Assembly (NCBI GenBank): GCA_964421675.1
Contig: CAYQXV010000001.1
Coordinates: forward strand, 80,365-144,364
Length of the DNA stretch: 64,000 bases
Direction of reading: 5' to 3'
Origin: CALLPQ01 sp964421675
Lineage (GTDB): Bacteria > Pseudomonadota > Alphaproteobacteria > Caulobacterales > Parvularculaceae
Positions 18,201-27,432 of this stretch are shown piece after piece (position 1 is the stretch's first letter; each line of letters begins with the position of its first letter). Under the pieces are notes generated by a model, which was not told the origin of the DNA, made no database searches, and saw only the letters and a program-made list of their open reading frames with translations. The position numbers were made by a program, and so were the translations under genes.

Positions 18201-18207
18201 CTCTCCT
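18201..18207 (-). promoter_or_regulatory. ribosome binding site that supports the ATC start of infC
   Basis: On the minus strand AGGAGAG (18207-18201) lies six to eight bases before ATC 18194-18192. The ATG at 18143 has no such site nearby. This is the main evidence for the non-standard start. Confidence 0.8.
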
Positions 18208-18297
18208 ATAGCAACTTCTGGACAAATGGATGGGCGTGAAGAATTTCATAAATACGCATACCCAATGGGCATTAATATCGATACTCCACACTAATGA

Positions 18298-18325
18298 TAT
18301 ATAGGCCAAGCGTTAATGTAATCAA
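18298..18325 (-). promoter_or_regulatory. candidate sigma-70 promoter for infC
   Basis: Minus strand TTGATT (18325-18320), 16 bases, TATATA (18303-18298). It would give a leader of about 95 bases before the ATC start. The spacing is slightly short and the call rests on pattern alone. Confidence 0.42.
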
Positions 18326-18389
18326 CATCGACAAGGCATGGATGGCAAAAATTGCCGCAATTTAGCAACAATATGTGGCAAAAGGGCCA

Positions 18390-18980
18390 TTATTCGAGGC
18401 GGCACGCCTCATCAAAATCCAATTTTGGCGATCGCGGAAACATATCCTTTTGCGTGCCATGGCCAATATTGCACAGGAAATTTGCCTTTATATTTGTACC
18501 CGGAAAAAAGGCCGCCTCGACTTTCTCTGCGTCAAACCCTGACATCGGGCCACAATTAAACCCCAGAGATCTCGCTGCCATCATCAAATAGGCCCCCTGT
18601 AACGTGCCATTTCGCATGGCAGCTTCGCGGATTAATGGATCATTTCCGATGAACCAACTCTTGGCATCTGCATGAGGGAACAATGTTGGCAGGTGCTCAG
18701 GAAAATTCAGATCATTGCCGATAACCACAGTCAGCGGGGCACTCATGGTTTTCTCAATATTGCCCTCATCAAGGCATGGTTTGAGTTTTTCGCGTCCCGC
18801 ATCACTGGCAATAAAGACAAACCGCGCCGGAGAACAATTGGCAGAGGTCGGACCAAATTTCAAAAGTTCATAAATTGCGCGAATATGGGTCTCAGAGACT
18901 TTTTGATCCGTCCAGCCATTATGGGTACGCGCTTCGCGAAACAATAAATCCAGCCCTGCATCAGAGATCGTATAGGTCAT
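18390..18980 (-). CDS. nitroreductase family protein (RutE/malonic semialdehyde reductase-like)
   Basis: 196 residues, an FMN-dependent nitroreductase-fold protein. Conserved blocks are LDLLFREARTHNGW, YELLKFGPTSANCSPARFVFI (the FMN-binding opening of the RutE branch), QGAYLMMAARSLGFNCGPMSGFD, and the C-terminal FLCNIGHGT. RutE-type enzymes reduce malonic semialdehyde with NAD(P)H, but no rut genes are near, so the substrate is open. Confidence 0.9.
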   Translation of the reverse strand: MTYTISDAGLDLLFREARTHNGWTDQKVSETHIRAIYELLKFGPTSANCSPARFVFIASDAGREKLKPCLDEGNIEKTMSAPLTVVIGNDLNFPEHLPTLFPHADAKSWFIGNDPLIREAAMRNGTLQGAYLMMAARSLGFNCGPMSGFDAEKVEAAFFPGTNIKANFLCNIGHGTQKDMFPRSPKLDFDEACRLE

Positions 18981-19028
18981 GAAAATAGCAACCTTTTGAG
19001 AGGATAAAACGTTACGCTAATGCGCGCA

Positions 19029-19238
19029 TTACTTCTTATCGTAACGAAACCCGATTTCCAATGAGACTTGGTAATAGGCAACTTTACCATCTTCAATATA
19101 GCCGCGTGTCTCAACCACCTCAAACCAGTCTAGATTGCTCAGAGATTTTGACGCCGTTGCAATAGCGGTCTCAACCGCATCCTCAATCGACTTTTTCGAG
19201 GTCCCTACTATTTTTGATACAGAATAAACATTCGCCAT
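19029..19238 (-). CDS. dodecin
   Basis: 69 residues, the normal size. Dodecins form hollow 12-mers that bind flavins in the cytoplasm. It shows VSKIVGTSKKSIEDAVETAI, the NLDWFEVVETRG stretch with the flavin-stacking Trp, and YQVSLEIGFR. It lies between the nitroreductase, itself a flavin enzyme, and the NifU-like gene, all leftward. Confidence 0.95.
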   Translation of the reverse strand: MANVYSVSKIVGTSKKSIEDAVETAIATASKSLSNLDWFEVVETRGYIEDGKVAYYQVSLEIGFRYDKK

Positions 19239-19290
19239 GGTCTCATTCCTTTATTTAGGATTTATACGGATTGGTTTTAAAATAAACACC

Positions 19291-19875
19291 CTATAAAACA
19301 GGCTCAACTTTCGCGACTTCGGGCACATAATGCTTCAACATATTCTCAATGCCCGCCTTTAACGTATAGGTCGAAGATGGACACCCGGCACACGCCCCTT
19401 GCATGGAAAGAAAGACCACGCCCGTACGCGGTTCATAATGATGAAAAACAATATCACCGCCATCAGCAGCAACAGCGGGGCGAACGCGTGTGTCGATTAG
19501 TTCAACAATTTGCTCGACCACCTCGCGGTCTTCTCCCTCATAATCTTCAATTGGCGTGCCAGCCGGTTTTCGCTCAGCCGCACCCTCTTTCACGAGGGGC
19601 AATCCGGCGGTTAGCATATCTGCAATAATTCCCAGAAGGTCGGGCTTGATATTGAGCCACTCAACTGAGGCGTCTTTGGTCACCGTCACAAAATCAGCGC
19701 CCAGATAAATACCCATGACACCGTCAACACTGAACAGGGACTCTGCCAGCGGTGAGATTGCCGCGCTTTCAATCGTGGGGAAATCCATCCCAAGCGCACC
19801 CTCGCCAAGCACCGCCTGCCCGGGAAGAAATTTCATGGATTGCGGGTTTGGTGTGTCTTCGGTCTGTATAAACAT
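19291..19875 (-). CDS. NifU-like Fe-S scaffold/carrier protein (Nfu type)
   Basis: 194 residues with two domains: Nfu_N (residues 1-90, MFIQTEDTPNPQSMKFLPG) and a C-terminal NifU domain (about 110-190) with the CAGC motif in GACAGCPSS. It carries Fe-S clusters to target proteins. In many Rhizobiales this gene sits beside tsaB/rimI; here it is about 29 kb from them. Confidence 0.95.
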   Translation of the reverse strand: MFIQTEDTPNPQSMKFLPGQAVLGEGALGMDFPTIESAAISPLAESLFSVDGVMGIYLGADFVTVTKDASVEWLNIKPDLLGIIADMLTAGLPLVKEGAAERKPAGTPIEDYEGEDREVVEQIVELIDTRVRPAVAADGGDIVFHHYEPRTGVVFLSMQGACAGCPSSTYTLKAGIENMLKHYVPEVAKVEPVL

Positions 19876-20095
19876 GGAAACCTATCCTTGCGGTCGTTCA
19901 AAAGTGGGCGTTTGTTACTTACTATATAGGTGAATTAGCGCCGATCTAAAGGATATTCGTATCACCTTTGGGCTGCGGGCATCTCACAAAAAGCACCCCA
20001 CAAGTTTGGCCAGATTGGCGGTTGATGGTGCTGAATTAGCCTGTTACTTGTCATAGCTCCTAGAAAATAAATATAATCGTGTGAGGCCTCCAGCA

Positions 20096-22393
20096 ATGGA
20101 CGATAATTCCACCAAGTTTACCGACGAAGAAGCCCTACTCTTTCACAGCCGTGGAAAACCTGGAAAACTGGAAATTCGGTCCACAAAGCCGATGGCGACC
20201 CAACGCGATTTATCCCTGGCCTATTCTCCCGGTGTTGCGGTGCCAGTGAAAAAAATCGCTGAAAATCCAGATTGCGCCTATGACTACACCTCCAAAGGCA
20301 ACATGGTTGCCGTTATTTCCAACGGTACAGCCATACTCGGCCTTGGCGATCTTGGCCCGCTAGCCTCCAAACCGGTGATGGAAGGCAAGTCCGTCCTTTT
20401 CAAACGATTTGCTGATATCGACAGTGTCGACCTGGAGGTTGATACGTCGGACCCGGAAGCTTTTATCAATTGTGTGAAATATTTAGGGCCTGCCTTTGGC
20501 GGGATTAATCTGGAAGACATTGCCGCGCCCAACAGCTTCATCATTGAGCAGCGCTTGAAAGAGGAAATGGATATCCCTGTCTTCCATGATGACCAGCATG
20601 GAACAGCGATCATCGCAGCGGCCGGACTTCTGAACGCCCTCGATATTACGGGCAAATCAATCAAAGACGTTAAAGTTGCTGTTAGCGGTGCCGGGTCTTC
20701 TGCCCTTTCTGTAATTGGCTTGATCAAGGCCATGGGACTGCCTCATGACAATGCGTTGGTATGTGATTCAAAAGGGGTACTTTATAAAGGTCGCCCCGGC
20801 CTGGATCAGTGGCGCTCAGCCCATGCGGTGGACACTGACAAACGCACGCTGGCTCAGGCCGCAGATGGTGCAGATGTTTTAATCGGCCTTTCAATTGCCG
20901 GTGCCGTCAGTCAGGACATTATCAAGTCCATGGCCAAAAACCCGATCATCTTCGTCATGGCCAATCCTGATCCAGAAATTCTTCCCGAACAGATCGAAGC
21001 CGTGCGTAGTGATGCCATTATCGCAACCGGGCGCTCAGACTACCCCAACCAAGTCAATAATGTTCTCGGCTTTCCCTATATTTTCAGAGGCGCTCTTGAT
21101 GCCCGTGCACGGACAATCAATGAAGAGATGAAAATTGCCTGCGCGCGCGCGCTGGCCGACATTGCCCGCAAGGATGTTCCCGACGAAGTTGCCGCTGCCT
21201 ATGGAAAGCAATTGCGGTATGGGCCCGGCTACATCATTCCCACCCCATTTGACCCGCGCCTAATCTCAGAAGTACCCCCAGCCGTTGCTAAAGCGGCGGC
21301 AGATACGGGCGTCGCGCGCAAACCCGTCGAAAATATGAGCGCTTATACCAACACGCTCGCTGCGCGGCTCGATCCATCTGCTTCCTTTCTACAACAGACC
21401 TATGCCACCTTGCGTGGGCGCGATAACCCGCCGCGAATAGTCTTTGCGGAAGGCGAGCATCAGTCCGTTATCAGAGCCGCCTACGCCTTCCAGCAAGGTG
21501 GATACGGAAAGGCCGTCCTTATTGGCCGCGAAGACGAGGTTAAACAAGGATTGATTGACGCCGGATTGCCCGCAGATGCAGATCTGGAAATTCATAATGC
21601 CCGCCTGTCAAACGATAATCCAACTTATACTGATTATATTTACAATAGACTACAACGAAAAGGATATCTGTTTCGCGATGCCCAGCGAATGGTAAATACG
21701 GACCGTAACGTTTTTGGCTCGTGTATGCTTGCATGTGGCCATGCTGATGGCATGGTTACGGGTGTGACCCGTAACTTTGACGTTGCCCTCAATAATGTGC
21801 AAATGGCTTTGGACCCTCGCGAGGGAGAACGGCTTGCTGGCATGTCAATTATTCTGGCAAAAGGGCGAACCTTATTTATTGCCGACACGACCATTAATGA
21901 GCTTCCAAACTCCGAAGATCTTGCAGAGATAGCCGTGCAAACGGCCCATGCCGCGCGCCGACTAGGCTCAGAGCCGCGCGTTGCATTTGTGAGTTATTCA
22001 AATTTCGGCAACCCGAACACCGCCCACTCCAGACGTGTTTCAGGGGCGGTAAAGATTCTCGACGAACGCACAGATGTTGATTTTAATTATGAAGGGGAAA
22101 TGACCCCGCGCATGGCCTTGAACGAGAATTACCGTGAAGCCTTTCCGTTCTCTCGTTTAGAAGGTGAGGCGAACGTGCTCGTTGTTCCGGGGATTCATTC
22201 CGGATCAATTTCAACGAAATTGCTCGGCGCCATTGGCGAGGCAACCGTTATTGGGCCTCTTCTTATTGGTCTTGAAAAACCGGTTCAAATTGCACAAATC
22301 GGCGCGCGGGTGACCGATATTGTAACGCTGGCGGTCATGGCCGCGGCCGGGTTGGATGAGACCCATAGAAGCTGGGCAAAGAAGAGTAGCTAG
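20096..22393 (+). CDS. maeB: NADP-dependent malic enzyme, MaeB type with phosphotransacetylase-like domain
   Basis: About 765 residues from the ATG at 20096, with GAGG about nine bases upstream. It decarboxylates malate to pyruvate with reduction of NAD(P). The malic enzyme domain (1-430) shows AYSPGVAVP, FHDDQHGTAI, and the nucleotide-binding VAVSGAGSSALS. The C-terminal part (about 430-765) is a phosphotransacetylase-like domain (GVTRNFDVALNNV, VFVVPGIHSG-like end), which regulates but usually does not catalyse. It is a stand-alone gene. Confidence 0.96.
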   Translation: MDDNSTKFTDEEALLFHSRGKPGKLEIRSTKPMATQRDLSLAYSPGVAVPVKKIAENPDCAYDYTSKGNMVAVISNGTAILGLGDLGPLASKPVMEGKSVLFKRFADIDSVDLEVDTSDPEAFINCVKYLGPAFGGINLEDIAAPNSFIIEQRLKEEMDIPVFHDDQHGTAIIAAAGLLNALDITGKSIKDVKVAVSGAGSSALSVIGLIKAMGLPHDNALVCDSKGVLYKGRPGLDQWRSAHAVDTDKRTLAQAADGADVLIGLSIAGAVSQDIIKSMAKNPIIFVMANPDPEILPEQIEAVRSDAIIATGRSDYPNQVNNVLGFPYIFRGALDARARTINEEMKIACARALADIARKDVPDEVAAAYGKQLRYGPGYIIPTPFDPRLISEVPPAVAKAAADTGVARKPVENMSAYTNTLAARLDPSASFLQQTYATLRGRDNPPRIVFAEGEHQSVIRAAYAFQQGGYGKAVLIGREDEVKQGLIDAGLPADADLEIHNARLSNDNPTYTDYIYNRLQRKGYLFRDAQRMVNTDRNVFGSCMLACGHADGMVTGVTRNFDVALNNVQMALDPREGERLAGMSIILAKGRTLFIADTTINELPNSEDLAEIAVQTAHAARRLGSEPRVAFVSYSNFGNPNTAHSRRVSGAVKILDERTDVDFNYEGEMTPRMALNENYREAFPFSRLEGEANVLVVPGIHSGSISTKLLGAIGEATVIGPLLIGLEKPVQIAQIGARVTDIVTLAVMAAAGLDETHRSWAKKSS

Positions 22394-22423
22394 CGGTTTG
22401 AGACAATCTATGTTGAATTCAAT

Positions 22424-23236
22424 TTAATCAGCACTGCGCCGAATCTTCTTTGAGTTTTGACGCATTAATGCCGCAGCCCATGGACGAGGCAGCAATCGCG
22501 ACAATGTAACGATTGCCTTATTGACGGTGCCGGGTACATAAACGACATGTTTTTTCTCAACAGCGTTTAAAGCGCCTTCAATCACAGGATCGGCGGGCAT
22601 CATCATAAAACTGGGAAGTTTTGAAACCAGATTTCTGGTGCCATTCGCATCGTGAAATTCGGTCATGGTAAAGCCCGGACAAAGGGCTGTCACATGCACG
22701 CCATTGCGTTCATTTTCCGCAGCTAGCGATTGGGCAAAACTGACCAGATAGGCCTTTGCGGCTCCATATTGAGTATGGCCCTGCCCGCCCGGAACAAGAC
22801 CGGCGACGGAGGACACTTGAATGATCCGGCCATATTTTCGAGCAACCATTCCGTCAAGAAAAAGCCGTGTCAGGGCGGCATAACTTGTTATCATCAGTTC
22901 AATAAAATCTTTATGCTCTGACCACGGACGTTCACTATATTCACCGGTTAATCCAAAACCCGCATTATTTATGAGGATATCAATCGCAAGCCCGTCATTT
23001 TTAACGCTATCAAATATAGCTTCGGGGGCATCGCGCTGGGCAAGATCTGCAACAATGACCTTGGTTTGAACAGCAAATTCTTCGGACAGGCTTGTCGCTA
23101 GCTCCTGCAATCTATCTTCGCGCCTGGCCACCAGCACAAGGTTTGCCCCGCGGCGGGCAAGCAGTGTTGCAAAGCCTTTTCCCAATCCAGCGGATGCGCC
23201 GGTAACCAGCGCCCAGCGCCCTTTATAAGCCGTCAT
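22424..23236 (-). CDS. short-chain dehydrogenase/reductase
   Basis: 270 residues. The Rossmann cofactor site is TGASAGLGKG (about 14-23), followed by NNAGFG and the catalytic Ser (VSSVAG) with YGAAK for Tyr and Lys. RRED after the second strand favours NADPH. This DltE/YqjQ-like branch acts on unknown lipid or keto substrates. It is convergent with maeB. Confidence 0.93.
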   Translation of the reverse strand: MTAYKGRWALVTGASAGLGKGFATLLARRGANLVLVARREDRLQELATSLSEEFAVQTKVIVADLAQRDAPEAIFDSVKNDGLAIDILINNAGFGLTGEYSERPWSEHKDFIELMITSYAALTRLFLDGMVARKYGRIIQVSSVAGLVPGGQGHTQYGAAKAYLVSFAQSLAAENERNGVHVTALCPGFTMTEFHDANGTRNLVSKLPSFMMMPADPVIEGALNAVEKKHVVYVPGTVNKAIVTLSRLLPRPWAAALMRQNSKKIRRSAD

Positions 23237-23352
23237 GTGAACCTCACGCTTTTATCATCCCCTCAACCCTAGTCATCATTTGATGAAATGGCCTGGATCT
23301 GGCAAGGATAGCAGTGTTCCTGTCCTCGACAATGGTGAGATGAACCCTAAAA

Positions 23353-23766
23353 ATGCTGGATTTACTCAGTTTCTTCTCAATTCTCGGCTTCGGTGCCCTT
23401 GTGTTTTTTTGGTACATTTCCAATGAAGCAAAGGGTGCTAATGGCCATCTTGGTATCATCGGGTTAAGGGAACCGGATGAGCAAACGCACGATGGCAGCA
23501 ATTCCGAAAAAGCATACCGCCAACGTGATGCCATTGTGCCAAATGCACAGGCGCAACAAAAAGCTTTTGCAAAACGCGGCGAACGACACACCCAAAATAG
23601 TGCCGATAAAGATGTTCATGCGGTTCGGCGGGTTAAATTAAAAGCACACCATGCTTCAGACACACCCGGCGCAAAATCTCAGCCTGCAGACAGACCCGTG
23701 CGGAAATCGCGGTATAAATCGAGTGCCGATAAGGCTGGAAAAAGGTTCCGCAAGCGCAGTCGATAG
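23353..23766 (+). CDS. small single-pass membrane protein with a basic tail, unknown
   Basis: 137 residues. A hydrophobic helix at residues 2-22 (LLSFFSILGFGALVFFWYI) is followed by a hydrophilic, Lys/Arg/Gln-rich region to the end. It is not a family I know. Reasons to accept it are the well-formed N-terminal anchor and its fit in an otherwise empty gap between divergent neighbours. An overlapping minus-strand frame at 23244-23591 was judged less likely. Confidence 0.55.
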   Translation: MLDLLSFFSILGFGALVFFWYISNEAKGANGHLGIIGLREPDEQTHDGSNSEKAYRQRDAIVPNAQAQQKAFAKRGERHTQNSADKDVHAVRRVKLKAHHASDTPGAKSQPADRPVRKSRYKSSADKAGKRFRKRSR

Positions 23767-23790
23767 ACGCCGCGAAACCCCGCCTCTAAT

Positions 23791-26700
23791 TTAATTGACA
23801 GAAACCAAATTGTTTTCGGCATCCCGGTCAATTAATTTAATGTAGGGGTCAATACCAGCAAAACCCGGACGTTCATCAACCGTGATTGTCACAACAGGAT
23901 TGTCTGGGGTGATGACATGTTTCTCAAGATAGAGAACATCAGATTCACCAAAATCACTATCCGCAGGGCTTTTGTCAAAAATTCCAATATCGATTGGGAT
24001 TAGGATTGGTGCAGGCGTTTCCCGCCCCTCACCATCAGCGTGAAATTTTTCAGCCGTATAGGTAAAGGTTACGTCAAACTTCCCATCATCGCGCTCAGTG
24101 ACTTCTGCGTCTTGTGCCTCGAGATCGAAAATCGTGATTTTCTCGAACAGATCTGTGATTAGATTATCGAATTCGGGGCCAGCTTCTTCGCGCAATATTG
24201 TCAAAAAGTCAGTACTGATCGCATAAGGGTCGGATTTGAAACCGCGCAACTTTATCAACCGTTGCAAAGAACGATTGACGACGGCCTCGCCAACATAATC
24301 CTTGAGTGCATACATGACCAGCGAGCCTTTGCGGTAATGAATATAGCCTTGTCCTTCATCGCGATATAACGGCAACTCTCCGACACGTTCTGTACCGCGT
24401 GACTCCAAATATGACTCAAGTTCTCTTTGCAGGAATTTGCGGACATGTTCTTCGCCAAACTCTTTTTCCACCGTCATAAACGCTGAATATTGCGCGAAGG
24501 TCTCCACAAGCATGGTGCCGCCCTGCACATCTGCCCCCATCACCTGATGCGCCCACCATTGATGCGCAACCTCATGAGAGGTGACATAAAATGTTGAATC
24601 TACATCATCAGGGTCGGAGTTATCTGCGATAAAGCCAATATTTTCTGAGAACGGTACCGTGTTCGGAAATGATTGTGCAAAGCCGCGATAGGGAAACTCT
24701 AAAATGCGTAACTGGCGATATTGAAACGGGCTAAAATTCTCCGTAAAATAGGAAAGCGATTTCTTGGTTGAATCAATCATCCGGTCCACATTGTAATCGT
24801 GGGGCTTGTGATAAAAGATCTGAATATCAACATCATTCCATTTATCTTCGCGCACAGTATAGCGCGCAGACTGGAAGGAAAAGAAATTGAGAATAGGCGT
24901 ATCCATTTTATAATGGAAATATCGCCGGTCATTTTCCGTCCATTCACGGGTAAGATAGCCCGGCGCGATCGCTATTTGATCCGGCGATGTTGAAACGGTT
25001 GCCTCAAAGGATACAAAATCGGAGTCACCGCGAAGATAATTGGTTGTGTACTGACTTTCATCCTCGAGTTTCGCCTGCCGATCTACGGGCTCTAAATCAT
25101 ATCTACGGCGCAACGAGCGATCTTGCAAAATCCTCGCTCGAAAATACCCAAGGCCGGGCATAATATCGAGATTATTCAAGAAGGTACCATTCTCAATCAC
25201 GGTAACACCGTTGCGGCCATTACGAAAACCGACATAGTCAATCTCCGTATTAAAGCTCAGCGTTAACGCCTCACCCGGCATTAACGGCGTTTGCGTTTTG
25301 AAAAAATACACATTGTGCACGTCATCGGACATTTCAATATCCGCGCCTTCAAGAGATTGCGACTTGATGGTTAGATCATCGCTATATTCTACGTGCACCA
25401 ATGAGAGAGGCTCTGACGTTTTGTTTTGAATTTCATAAGTACCGCGCACATCCACACGCCTGTCAGCAGGAAATATATCTACATTTACGCTGACATCAGT
25501 AATTTTTGGCTGAAGGCGGCCTTCATATTGACTATATTTTTCTTCGTAATCTACCGCGATTTTCTCGATACTTTTGCTCGTTACATACTCATTGAGAATA
25601 TTGGTGTTGTAAAAAATATAGCCACCAGTTGCGATAGCCCCGACCAATCCGACGCTAAGCAATCCCCAAGAAGCGCTGTTCAGGGTTTTCGGTAGATCAG
25701 CGACTCTGCGGAAGAATGGGGTTAAGGCACCGCGCGTCCATAGTCCATAAGACAGAACCAACAAAACAAGAGCTACGAAGGTCCAGTACAGATTAAACCA
25801 ACTCCTTATGCCAAGGAAATGGCCGTACCCATTCATATCAGAATAAGCACCGTTCGGCGTTTGCGCATATTGGTAAAGATTATGCTCAAAACCAATATTG
25901 GAGAGCGAGATGACGCCGATGTAGAATACCAACATAGCGAGAAGACCAAGATAGCGGTTGTTCAACACAATCTGGAAGAACATCGCCAGGACACCGATCA
26001 GGATTAATGGCCAGGCGGTGATGTACAGCATACGGATAACATACTGGCTTAATTCAATAGTATTGTACCCGCTCATGATCTGGAACAATATGCCGGTCAC
26101 GATTGCAAAAGCGAATAACGCAATCACCACCAGTGAAATGGCTAGCAGTTTTGGCAGAAGAAACGCCCATCCCGGTGCGGGCGATGCATCGATAATCTCG
26201 TGCATCTTTGCGCCTCTGTCGCGCCACAACAAATCCGCTGCGTAAAATATGACGACGACAAAGGGCACAAACCCAAACCCGCCAACCAGCAAGTCAACCA
26301 TTGTTCGTGTCACGGGAAGAATTGGCGTGCCAAAAATCTCGCCGATATTAAACAGATTTAACAGCGCCAATGCGATGCCTAGGACGAGTAGAACCCAAAA
26401 GGTAATTGAGAAGAAAATTGAGCGCACTTCAAACGCGGTACGAGCAAAAAATTGGCGGCGCGATGTATGCGCTGTAAATTCACGGGTAACCGCAGGAAGT
26501 GTGATTTCCGTCGGAATAAATCGTTGTTGCGGCGGCGTTTTTTCAGTTTTTTTCCGGCCTGAGATGCTGGCCCCCGTGCGCCGAAATGAAAATGTAACAA
26601 AATTCAAAACCATCAAGCCGATTGAAACTCCAATCCACAAAAGACGGTTCTTCAAAATATCGCCGCTAATGGGCGGCAATTGCGCGTTGCGCTCAAATGC

Positions 26701-27372
26701 CGTCCAGTTTCGGGTCATATTATCGAAGGCTGTTGCGCCGACCGGGTCTGTCAGCGCGGCAATTGATCGAAACTCCGGTTGATCCAAAAAGCTTTGAGAA
26801 ACAAGGTAAAATACAAAAAAGCCGACCAAGGCGATATAGGTCGCCATATTTGACCGGGTAAGATTGGCAACCACAAACATCAACATGCCGACAAGCAACA
26901 TATTCGGAATACCGAACAACCCGATGACATAAAGATAGTCTAACGGGCGCAAGGGCCCGACAAGCTCTGGATCGAGCCAGGGCATTAATGTGCCAACGAA
27001 AAACCCTAGCGGAATGCTTAAATAGGCGAGGATAACGATCGCAAAACCACCAAGAAAACGGCCAACCAAATAGTCCGTTTTCGTGACCGGCGTTGAAAAT
27101 AAAATCCCGTCCATTTTATTGGCACTATCACGCAGGACAACATTAGAAAGGAACACTGTGGGAATTATAATCGCAAACAGGCCCATGATTAAGATTGTTA
27201 AAATCAACCCATAGGGAGAGTTTACATTCACATTTCCCCCAGTCCCTATCTGAACTTGAGGCAAGGCAACGCCTGCAAATGTGAATAAAAAGAACAGCAG
27301 GAAGATTATAAAAAACGCCGGAGAAGTCAGTTGATACCGAAACTCAAAATTTGCAATTTTACCTAACATCAA
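23791..27372 (-). CDS. ABC transporter permease fused to M1-family aminopeptidase
   Basis: 1193 residues. The N-terminal half (about 1-590) has around 12 membrane segments of an ABC-2-type permease in two repeated units. The C-terminal half is a periplasmic peptidase of the M1 family: zinc motif HEVAHQWWAH with a second Glu in LVETFAQYSAF, as expected for gluzincins. No GAMEN-type exopeptidase motif is obvious, so it may not act as a simple aminopeptidase. The ATPase gene lies directly upstream, 60 bases away. Such fusions occur in Xanthomonas and Bacteroidetes relatives. The exported substrate is unknown. Confidence 0.9.
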   Translation of the reverse strand: MMLGKIANFEFRYQLTSPAFFIIFLLFFLFTFAGVALPQVQIGTGGNVNVNSPYGLILTILIMGLFAIIIPTVFLSNVVLRDSANKMDGILFSTPVTKTDYLVGRFLGGFAIVILAYLSIPLGFFVGTLMPWLDPELVGPLRPLDYLYVIGLFGIPNMLLVGMLMFVVANLTRSNMATYIALVGFFVFYLVSQSFLDQPEFRSIAALTDPVGATAFDNMTRNWTAFERNAQLPPISGDILKNRLLWIGVSIGLMVLNFVTFSFRRTGASISGRKKTEKTPPQQRFIPTEITLPAVTREFTAHTSRRQFFARTAFEVRSIFFSITFWVLLVLGIALALLNLFNIGEIFGTPILPVTRTMVDLLVGGFGFVPFVVVIFYAADLLWRDRGAKMHEIIDASPAPGWAFLLPKLLAISLVVIALFAFAIVTGILFQIMSGYNTIELSQYVIRMLYITAWPLILIGVLAMFFQIVLNNRYLGLLAMLVFYIGVISLSNIGFEHNLYQYAQTPNGAYSDMNGYGHFLGIRSWFNLYWTFVALVLLVLSYGLWTRGALTPFFRRVADLPKTLNSASWGLLSVGLVGAIATGGYIFYNTNILNEYVTSKSIEKIAVDYEEKYSQYEGRLQPKITDVSVNVDIFPADRRVDVRGTYEIQNKTSEPLSLVHVEYSDDLTIKSQSLEGADIEMSDDVHNVYFFKTQTPLMPGEALTLSFNTEIDYVGFRNGRNGVTVIENGTFLNNLDIMPGLGYFRARILQDRSLRRRYDLEPVDRQAKLEDESQYTTNYLRGDSDFVSFEATVSTSPDQIAIAPGYLTREWTENDRRYFHYKMDTPILNFFSFQSARYTVREDKWNDVDIQIFYHKPHDYNVDRMIDSTKKSLSYFTENFSPFQYRQLRILEFPYRGFAQSFPNTVPFSENIGFIADNSDPDDVDSTFYVTSHEVAHQWWAHQVMGADVQGGTMLVETFAQYSAFMTVEKEFGEEHVRKFLQRELESYLESRGTERVGELPLYRDEGQGYIHYRKGSLVMYALKDYVGEAVVNRSLQRLIKLRGFKSDPYAISTDFLTILREEAGPEFDNLITDLFEKITIFDLEAQDAEVTERDDGKFDVTFTYTAEKFHADGEGRETPAPILIPIDIGIFDKSPADSDFGESDVLYLEKHVITPDNPVVTITVDERPGFAGIDPYIKLIDRDAENNLVSVN

Positions 27373-27432
27373 TCTTACCTGCTTGCGCGAACGGCTTAAA
27401 TAACGGCACTCGCATCAATTTTTGTTTTTACT

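Noticed and set aside
23244..23591. Minus-strand frame upstream of the SDR gene
   Set aside because: It overlaps the better plus-strand membrane-protein frame, and no start signal or family features are seen.
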